Of a stretch of 38,823 nucleotides of DNA, positions 33,295 through 38,823 are shown piece after piece (position 1 is the stretch's first letter; every line of letters begins with the position of its first letter). The DNA comes from JAVBLD01 sp031553705 (GTDB lineage Bacteria > Bacteroidota > Bacteroidia > Bacteroidales > Marinifilaceae). Under the pieces are notes generated by a model, which did not search any database, had not been told where the DNA came from, and worked only from the letters and a program-made list of their open reading frames with translations. Both the position numbers and the translations under genes were made by a program. The stretch is taken from positions 1-38,823 of the forward strand of contig JAVBLD010000052.1 in NCBI GenBank assembly GCA_031553705.1, read 5' to 3'.

Positions 33295-34134
33295 TTATAA
33301 GTGTTCATTTAATATACGTTGATTACCACCAAAATTGGTGATTGTGATTGACGAGTTTTGAGAATCACTACTCAAATGTAATTGAATGACATTTCCATTA
33401 TTATCAATCCCTTGATTACCAATAAAATCATATACCCAACGAGGAATACCGCTTGAATGAGGATGATCATTACTTGAAGGACCTGTTTCTCTTCGTCCAA
33501 TTGTACCTGCAGGTAAGGCCCAGTTCCATAATGGAGGATGGGTATGAAACTCTCCAACATAATATCTACCTCCTGAACTTAAAGTGAAATCAGTAGACTT
33601 ATCTCTTAACGCAGAAAGTGTAATATCAGGCAAAGAGTCATAAGGTACAGCCTCCCCGTATTCAAACGTACATTCGTAATAACTTTCTGTCGTTGATGTG
33701 ACTATGTAAATATTGAATCCAACCTCCTGATATGTCATTGTCGTTGTTCGATTGCAAGTTTCTGTCCATGCGGCATCCATTCTGCTTTGTACGGTTTGTC
33801 CTCCCTGAACTTTTCCCGCAAGAATTTTTTCGGCGGTTGGAAATACATGCCTCGTTTCAATATATACAATAGTATCTTTCCAACCTGATTGAGTATGATT
33901 ATTACAATAGGTGATCCATGCGCCAACCCTCCACCGTCCGGGGAAAACAGAATATAAATTAACACTTCCGAGATAGTCATAGGGATCGTTCACCGGTTGT
34001 TTTGAACCACCGTTAACTCTTTCCATAAAGTAGTGGAGGGTGTGTATCTGAACTGCATCAGGGACTCCGCGTTCTAACACAACTTCGGCTGTAAACATTT
34101 CACCTAATGTTATTTCCTGATTCGAAACCGTCAT
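33295..34134 (-). CDS. JAMM/JAB metalloprotease-like domain protein (probably the C-terminal half of a split lipoprotein)
   Basis: This 279-residue frame has no signal peptide. Residues 1-90 resemble a bacterial Ig-like sandwich (SNQEITLGEMFTAEVVLERG; GRWRVGAWITYC). Residues ~130-260 carry a JAMM-like zinc-peptidase signature: Glu137 (TYQEVGFNIYI), His197-Thr-His199-Pro (GEFHTHP) and Ser220-x-x-Asp223 (GPSSND). The gap between HxH and SxxD is longer than in classical JAMM proteins, as I recall for DUF4329-type toxin domains. Its first codon overlaps the stop of the upstream frame (34131-34134), and the Ig-like domain begins abruptly at the start. It is therefore probably joined to the upstream frame in the functional protein. 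Substrate unknown. Confidence 0.7.
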   Translation of the reverse strand: MTVSNQEITLGEMFTAEVVLERGVPDAVQIHTLHYFMERVNGGSKQPVNDPYDYLGSVNLYSVFPGRWRVGAWITYCNNHTQSGWKDTIVYIETRHVFPTAEKILAGKVQGGQTVQSRMDAAWTETCNRTTTMTYQEVGFNIYIVTSTTESYYECTFEYGEAVPYDSLPDITLSALRDKSTDFTLSSGGRYYVGEFHTHPPLWNWALPAGTIGRRETGPSSNDHPHSSGIPRWVYDFIGNQGIDNNGNVIQLHLSSDSQNSSITITNFGGNQRILNEHL

Positions 34135-35062
34135 TTTAATACATTGAGGCTAAGCTCAGCCTCTTCATTATTGCCGTCGTCACCACCATCATCATCTCCG
34201 TCTCCACCTGTATATTCGCCGTAACCGGTTAAAGGTGCATACCAAAGAATGTGTATTACTGTCATAGATGTTACAACAAGATTACTTGTAACCCGATCAT
34301 GAACATCACGCCAGAAATCATTAATAATTCCCCAGAATGTAATATTATCCACATCTTCCATGCTAATTGTAGTGGGAGTTACCGATTGATCGGTAACCAA
34401 TGTATAATCTGGATGACGTAATTGATAAATAAGAAATACTTCATCATAGGTACGATCTACCCACGCCATCGTACTAATTATTTGCTGATTTGTCCCATAC
34501 ATAGTATAATATGCTTCGCTCCCAACCCAATATCTCTCATTGTAACTCCGAGTCTTGACCATTTTTTGAACAATATCGGAACCTTTTATATCAAAGTTCA
34601 CAGATATTATAAAGCCTTTCTCTTTAAATTTCCTAAACTCCTTTGTTCTTGTGAAAGATAATGCGGTTACACTTTTACCGATATCTTCTTTTAGAAGAAT
34701 TTCCTGTGATTTTGCCCTGAGACAACATGATCCATTTTCTTCTTCAATAGAAAGAGGAATAAAAACCAGACTTACAATTTCTTTACCTGAAACGACCGGA
34801 ATCACATAATGTAATCCATATTCACTTCCATAGGCAACGACAGCTTCGTTGGGTAGCGGCGTACCAATTCCGATCACTTTCTGCCATTCCGTTTCCCATT
34901 CCGGGCGGGTTTTTATTACTGACATAAAAGCTTCGCCGGTGGCATTCAATTTTTCTGTGTTATTCACGCCGTCCTGTTCATCAATAGCCTCTCTGTCACA
35001 TGACATAACAAGTAGATTCGCAAATAATACAAGAAATAAATAAAAAGCTTTACTTTTTTCAT
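34131..35062 (-). CDS. N-terminal half of a split surface lipoprotein
   Basis: The frame is open from about 35065 to the stop at 34131-34133. Its only ATG is at 35006 (MSCDREAID), which would leave the Cys without a signal peptide. Yet the same frame upstream encodes KAFYLFLVLFANLLVMSC, a textbook lipoprotein signal. An ATG at 35062 followed by six A's is one base out of frame, and one more A would give MKKSKAFYLFLVLFANLLVMSC. After the signal comes a 270-residue domain I do not recognise (TEWQKVIGIGTPLPNEAVVA; YWVGSEAYYTMYGTNQQIIS). An acidic glycine linker (GGDGDDDGGDDGNNEE) and the start of an Ig-like strand (AELSLNVLK) end it. A minus-strand -7 box at 35106-35113 supports the upstream start. 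Confidence 0.65.
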
Positions 35063-35105
35063 AAGCAATCGTTTTTGTTTAGTTATGTGCTCGATTTAAT
35101 TGTTT

Positions 35106-35113
35106 CAAAAATA
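35106..35113 (-). promoter_or_regulatory. Promoter -7 element of the lipoprotein/JAMM operon
   Basis: CAAAAATA on the plus strand is TATTTTTG on the minus strand, an exact TANNTTTG. No good -33 box is seen. Transcription would begin near 35100, about 38 bases before the ATG at 35062. Confidence 0.5.
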
Positions 35114-35280
35114 CTTCAAGTGACTGAATGATAATATGTTTCAGATATATAAAAATAGTTGTATACCAACAGAGCCTATTTTATTAAAGAAATAAGTATT
35201 GGTTTAAATAAAGAGATGATTGGTCCGGATAATAGGATTTTGCCCCCATTTTTTAATACAAATAAAATTGTGTTTGAAAA

Positions 35281-35303
35281 AAATGCGGAACTCGTCCGCA
35301 TTT
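35281..35303 (-). terminator. Rho-independent terminator of the DUF3244-like gene
   Basis: AAATGCGGA (35281-35289) and TCCGCATTT (35295-35303) form a perfect nine-base-pair stem with a five-base loop. Read on the minus strand it is followed by a run of seven T's including the stem end. It lies about 80 bases downstream of the gene's stop and separates it from the lipoprotein operon. Confidence 0.8.
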
Positions 35304-35384
35304 CGCAGTTTAGTCTAAAAAACACATCCCCAATGAATAGTAAGTGAATCCTTATTACCCCATCATTTTATTTTAGTTGGTTGC

Positions 35385-35879
35385 TCATTCTTCAATAGTA
35401 AAATTGTAGTAATATTTTTCGCCTTCAATAACGCAATAAATTGAGAACCGACATTCCGGCAATATTGAAATATCAATTTCATCCGAACTTACTAAGTTGG
35501 TATCAATATATTTTCCGACATGGATAAATCCATATTCGTCAATTACACATATTTTTATTATTCCTATGTTTTCAAAAAATTGATGTGTGATCGTTTGATT
35601 GGTATAAGAAATAACTCCTTCCAGAATTCCGTCTAACTCGGTGCTGTCGATGCTGTTCGATTGTGTTGTGGCAGCGCACCGGAGCGGAATAATGATAATA
35701 GTAGAATCGTCCGGCCACTCTCCCTCAAACAATCCGTTCCATTCATATACCGGGCCTTGACCAGGAAACGGTCTAGGTCTTGTATATTTTACAGGTAGGG
35801 TGTTGTTTTGTGCACAGATACTATCCGGCATTAATAGATCAGTCCCTAAAAATACGATCAGAAAACACAGAAATTTCAT
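35385..35879 (-). CDS. Small secreted DUF3244-like protein
   Basis: This 164-residue exported protein has the signal peptide MKFLCFLIVFLGTDLLMPDSICAQ, starting at 35879; the ATG at 35900 adds a seven-residue charged lead. After a Pro-rich segment (YTRPRPFPGQGPVYEWNG) comes an Ig-like repeat: LEGVISYTNQTITHQFFENIGIIKICVIDEYGFIHVGKYIDTNLV, DISILPECRFSIYCVIEGEKYYYNFTIEE. This follows the pattern of DUF3244 secreted proteins (I.L.F...G.v.V.I.d..G..V; G.Y.I.i..g...YG.F.I). No catalytic motif is seen. It has its own terminator and follows the TPR/HTH regulator on the same strand, so the regulator may control it. Confidence 0.6.
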   Translation of the reverse strand: MKFLCFLIVFLGTDLLMPDSICAQNNTLPVKYTRPRPFPGQGPVYEWNGLFEGEWPDDSTIIIIPLRCAATTQSNSIDSTELDGILEGVISYTNQTITHQFFENIGIIKICVIDEYGFIHVGKYIDTNLVSSDEIDISILPECRFSIYCVIEGEKYYYNFTIEE

Positions 35880-36094
35880 GATTCTTTTTTTGCAGTACAT
35901 ACTTTATTAAATTTAGATTATTAGCGTAACAATATTAAAATCTCGATTAAAGTAACGTGATTTTTCTGTAGACTACAAAAAAAGATGTCGGACAATGCAA
36001 AAAAGTATTTTGAATTTATTGAATATAATATGCTCATTTTAATTATTTTATATTTCCACATCGCCGGACAATCTTTTTTTATTCCATTTTTTCA

Positions 36095-37801
36095 TCAAAA
36101 AAGATCTATTTGGGAAGAAGATTTCTTTTTTTTATTTGATAATATTTCTTCCAGGTATGCTTCAAAATTTTCTAAAGTAGCCTCTTTACCAAGTATTTTG
36201 TTTTTTAATCTTGACCTTCGTTTTCGTGCGGTGTCTTCGTTGATCTGAAAAGCAGAAGAAATCTCCGCAATAGTCCAGCGATGACAAACCATGGCAGCCA
36301 TAGTTAGGTCTTCGGAAGACAAATGAGGATATTTAGCTTTGAGATTTGAGATAAAATATTCATCAAAACTTGTAAGTGTGCTGAACAGTCTTAAAGCCGA
36401 TTCATTTCTTTGCTCAATAAACAGGTCTTCCAGTTGATTGTACAATTTCGGATTTTTTATAGGAGTCTGGTTTTTGATTAAGATCTTGTTAACGGTTTCA
36501 TGGATCGCATATATTTTTGAAACAAGTTCTTTCATCGCTGAAAATCCCCACTGAACATGCTGTACATTATCCGATAGTTTTTCAATATTTTTATTCTGTT
36601 TTCTTTGCTGACTGTACAAGAACAGAATAATTACAACAACTATAAAGAAAAGAGATAGGCTCGATATGACTACAATTAACTTGAAAAAGCGCTCTTTCAA
36701 AAATATCTTTTCCTGCAAAATTTTCTGATAATCTCTTTCTAAAGCCACTAAAGAGTTCTTTTCGCGAATATTATACCAGATATGTTGTGTTTCAAAGTAC
36801 TTATCTTTCAAATTGAGTGCGGTTTTAAGGTTACCCTGTTCTTCTTCCAGCATTGCCAATTCCAAATAAATATTAGAAAGAGAATAAGCCGTATTAGGCG
36901 TTAAGGTCGTATCTATTGCGAGGTTGTAATAATATCTGGCGCTATCTATTTGATGATTTTTATAATATAACCGCCCCATATTATAATACAAATCGAAAGG
37001 GATACCAAAATCTGTGCATCGGTACGCATCAATTGCTTTTTGGGTAAAGTCTAATGCTTTTGGAATATCTGTTCCTCTTTGATATACATCACATATCACA
37101 TATAAGATATAACTTTTAATGTCTGTATATTGTTTGACAGGAATACTTTTTATCGAATTGATTTGTCGCAATAATTCCGTAGCAAGACCCTGAGCTTTTG
37201 AAAGATTACTTTGAAGGCCTTCTAATCGGATTATTTCTGCTAACGGATAAAGTGCGGCTATCGAATCTTTCGCTTTTGTCAGCATTTCGTGGGATTTTTC
37301 AAAATAGGCTTTCGAAGTGGGTATATCTTCGGGATTATTTTCTGAACTTCCTAGCTGATAATAGATCAATCCTCCCAAATGTGAATCGGACTGATCCGTT
37401 TTTTTATAATGTTTCTCAGCCTTCTTGATCATTACATGTGCAGATTGAATGGAATCGCGCATATAAAGACATTTTGCGATATAGTATTCTGTTCGTGCCA
37501 GATTATAGAAATCCCTTACTTTAGCATAATATTTTTCTGAAATATAGAGTTGTACATCTTCATTCTTTAGTCCGGTATAGCTCCTATCTATTGCAGAAGC
37601 TTTCAGAAGATAATAGTAGCAAAGATCCGGATGATTCATTTGTGAAGGGTCAATGGCTTGTAATTGGTTTAATGCCGTTAGCGCGTCAGTTTTAAGTAAT
37701 GCATCCAATCTTATCAATTCTCTGTTCTCTTTGTAAGAGCACCCATTTAATATACTAAGAGTAAGAATAAAAAAAGATATATTGGTAGAGATTCGTTTCA
37801 T
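36095..37801 (-). CDS. Membrane-spanning TPR/HTH transcriptional regulator
   Basis: This 568-residue protein starts at 37801 with MKRISTNISFFILTLSILNGC, a type II signal peptide; the frame is open to 37894, but that extension lacks such a signal. The periplasmic part (25-370) is a run of TPR helices (LYYNMGRLYYKNHQIDSARYYYNLAID; NIYLELAMLEEEQGNLKTALNLKDKYF). One membrane helix (about 373-397, LIVVISSLSLFFIVVVIILFLY) leads to a cytoplasmic coiled coil. The C-terminal LuxR-like helix-turn-helix follows (YPHLSSEDLTMAAMVCHRWTIAEISSAFQINEDTARKRRSRLKNKI). This is the one-component TPR-regulator architecture of Bacteroidota. It senses periplasmic state and should bind DNA near the membrane. Likely targets are the neighbouring secreted-protein genes. 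Confidence 0.85.
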   Translation of the reverse strand: MKRISTNISFFILTLSILNGCSYKENRELIRLDALLKTDALTALNQLQAIDPSQMNHPDLCYYYLLKASAIDRSYTGLKNEDVQLYISEKYYAKVRDFYNLARTEYYIAKCLYMRDSIQSAHVMIKKAEKHYKKTDQSDSHLGGLIYYQLGSSENNPEDIPTSKAYFEKSHEMLTKAKDSIAALYPLAEIIRLEGLQSNLSKAQGLATELLRQINSIKSIPVKQYTDIKSYILYVICDVYQRGTDIPKALDFTQKAIDAYRCTDFGIPFDLYYNMGRLYYKNHQIDSARYYYNLAIDTTLTPNTAYSLSNIYLELAMLEEEQGNLKTALNLKDKYFETQHIWYNIREKNSLVALERDYQKILQEKIFLKERFFKLIVVISSLSLFFIVVVIILFLYSQQRKQNKNIEKLSDNVQHVQWGFSAMKELVSKIYAIHETVNKILIKNQTPIKNPKLYNQLEDLFIEQRNESALRLFSTLTSFDEYFISNLKAKYPHLSSEDLTMAAMVCHRWTIAEISSAFQINEDTARKRRSRLKNKILGKEATLENFEAYLEEILSNKKKKSSSQIDLF

Positions 37802-38257
37802 ATCACGAAATCTATATTTAAATGGAAGACAGAAAATGGATCTTAGAGTCTCTTGTAGCGTTTTTCGGTATACGTAAAAAAAATAATAGCTCATAAAGTA
37901 TAGTTTTTGTTAGTACTTTTTATACAAAAGGAATGATGTTAATTCTCTAAGCCGATCCTTTAAGTCGTAATATAAGATTGACCGTTTCTCATTTATAACA
38001 CCACTCTCTTATTGACACAACAAAGCTATATTTTTTTATAATATAGTCATAACAAATATATAGGACAAGTTTCGGGTATGTGGCGGACATTCTCAGGACA
38101 TAAACCAAAAAAGACAAAAATCAATCTAATAAACTCATTGATTATGAGCGTGTATTGTTTTTGAATAAAAAAAGGCTAACATAAAAAAGCAGGACAGACA
38201 AATAATTACGTTACTCTTATTTATTTAATGTTTTGGCTTCGTAAAATAGAGGGTATT
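37802..38257. other. AT-rich spacer upstream of the TPR regulator
   Basis: No gene is seen on either strand. It contains two minus-strand -7 boxes (38021-38028, 38053-38060), so the regulator leader may be about 210 bases long. Confidence 0.5.
38021..38060 (-). promoter_or_regulatory. Two candidate -7 elements for the TPR regulator
   Basis: CAAAGCTA (38021-38028, TAGCTTTG on minus) and CAAATATA (38053-38060, TATATTTG on minus) both match TANNTTTG exactly. The CAAA of the second lies 24 bases from the first and could act as a loosely spaced -33 box. Confidence 0.45.
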
Positions 38258-38560
38258 TTAGGTATAAAAAATATCTTTACAATATACTAATTTTAGGTCG
38301 GCTTGAATGCTCCGCAATTTTTCTTCGCAGGCTTCTTTCACATTAATACGGAGTTGTTCAATTTTAAGAATAAGTTTTTCGATATCTTTCTTTGTTATGA
38401 TAAAACCCTTGTTATATCGGCTTATACATAAGCGTCATTCAATAATTGAAGCAGTCGTTCATCTTCTTAATTCATGATCGGGAATGCAAGAACCGCTTTG
38501 TTCGTAAACATTCTCGATTCGTTGAATATTTTATGCAAGTTATGACATTTAGAGGAGTAC
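38258..38560 (-). pseudogene. Frameshifted C-terminal remnant of a HEPN-domain protein
   Basis: Minus-strand frames join to give a HEPN C-terminal region: CHNLHKIFNESRMFTNKAVL plus AFPIMN, a stop (38467-38469), EDERLLQLLNDAYV, then a one-base shift near 38421-38427, and SRYNKGFIITKKDIEKLILK plus IEQLRINVKEACEEKL to a stop at 38258. The order HNL..L...SRMF..AFP..EDERLL.LLN.AYV.SRYNK.F.IT..DI..L...V..LR...K..CEE fits the HEPN domain of Bacteroidota nucleotidyltransferase-HEPN proteins as I remember it. With a nonsense codon, a frameshift and no N-terminal part, it is dead. A plus-strand frame at 38446-38637 overlaps it but is not a gene. Confidence 0.7.
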
Positions 38561-38823
38561 AAGAAAGCTGTGAGGTTTATCGTTATTACATAATTCTCTG
38601 TCGCCTGGTAAAGATTAAAAACAGCTTATCATTGTAATTGATTTATTCATCACTTTTTAATCCTTAAAGATGGGAATAAAATATTAACTATCTGGCAATA
38701 AACATTAAACATATAAATCGTATTGATTTCACTATAAATTATTTCACATTTACCGGATCACTATCCGTTCTTTATATAATATTATTTATATTTGAGCGCC
38801 AAATATTAAATATTCATTTCTTA
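38561..38823. other. Right-edge spacer with an outward promoter
   Basis: This is very AT-rich; no gene is recognised. The only signal is the plus-strand -7 box at 38797-38804, about 20 bases from the window end. Confidence 0.4.
38797..38804 (+). promoter_or_regulatory. Candidate promoter for a gene right of the window
   Basis: TATATTTG is an exact TANNTTTG. TTTA at 38771-38774 is a weak -33 box with a 22-base spacer. Transcription would start close to 38811 and leave the window on the plus strand. Confidence 0.4.

Larger units (their letters stand above)
35063..35384. other. Spacer between the split lipoprotein and the DUF3244-like gene
   Basis: It holds the lipoprotein promoter (35106-35113) and the terminator of the DUF3244-like gene (35281-35303). 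A plus-strand open frame here (35159-35347) spans that terminator, has no recognisable features and is not considered a gene. Confidence 0.6.

Noticed and set aside
34131..34134. ATGA overlap read as ordinary translational coupling of two separate genes
   Set aside because: Possible, but the second frame would start inside an Ig-like domain without a signal peptide, so a frameshift within one gene is preferred; kept as the alternative.
35159..35347. Plus-strand open frame of 62 codons
   Set aside because: It runs through a strong minus-strand terminator and has no signal, motif or promoter.
35977..36080. Distant AAAAAAAGAT / ATCTTTTTTT inverted repeat below the TPR regulator
   Set aside because: The arms are low-complexity and 84 bases apart; chance pairing in AT-rich DNA is likely.
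38446..38637. Plus-strand open frame of 63 codons
   Set aside because: It is antisense to the HEPN-domain remnant, which explains the coding-like composition.
1..38823. CRISPR arrays, tRNA, rRNA and intact insertion sequences
   Set aside because: Looked for regularly spaced direct repeats, tRNA-like cloverleaf ends and complete transposase frames; none was seen.

Overview
The window comes from a member of the Bacteroidota, most likely the order Bacteroidales. It has two SusC/SusD outer-membrane uptake pairs, a FecR/ECF-sigma signalling pair, a GldF/GldG-type ABC exporter subunit, many type II (lipoprotein) signal peptides, and promoters of the TTTG-N19-21-TANNTTTG kind. The genus cannot be fixed from sequence alone. 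The left and middle parts look like core genome plus polysaccharide/uptake loci. The right end, from about 32.4 kb, is visibly more AT-rich, is full of broken genes and looks accessory.

Layout. 1-4.7 kb: the end of an unidentified gene, a decayed gldG-like fragment on the minus strand, an OafA-type acyltransferase, a DMT-family permease, ftsY and a low-molecular-weight tyrosine phosphatase. 4.8-7.2 kb: penicillin-binding protein 1C. 7.4-15.8 kb: a four-gene plus-strand utilisation locus, SusC-SusD-GH144-GH3. GH144 enzymes are endo-beta-1,2-glucanases and a related Bacteroidales GH3 acts on beta-1,2-glucooligosaccharides, so the inferred substrate is beta-1,2-glucan or sophorooligosaccharides. 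15.9-18.2 kb: a minus-strand run ddh-tsaC-tsaB (meso-diaminopimelate dehydrogenase and two t6A tRNA-modification genes).

18.8-32.4 kb: a second, regulated uptake locus: ECF sigma factor, (antisense GRAM-like small gene plus REP-like repeats), FecR anti-sigma factor, SusC with an N-terminal STN signalling domain, SusD, a DUF4843 lipoprotein, a PKD-like lipoprotein, then an ABC ATPase and a fused GldF-GldG permease/auxiliary protein. Several strong inverted repeats lie between these genes. Together they suggest outer-membrane binding and uptake of an unknown ligand that also switches on its own transcription, with an inner-membrane ABC complex attached. This is the most interesting intact system in the window.

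32.4-38.8 kb: a long inverted repeat, an IS3-family transposase remnant, and a minus-strand cluster. The cluster contains a membrane-spanning TPR/HTH regulator, a small secreted DUF3244-like protein, and what appears to be one surface lipoprotein carrying a JAMM metalloprotease-like domain. That lipoprotein is split over two frames, with both breaks next to short A-runs, and is followed by a small secreted protein. The right edge holds a frameshifted HEPN-domain remnant and a promoter pointing out of the window. No tRNA, rRNA or CRISPR array was seen.
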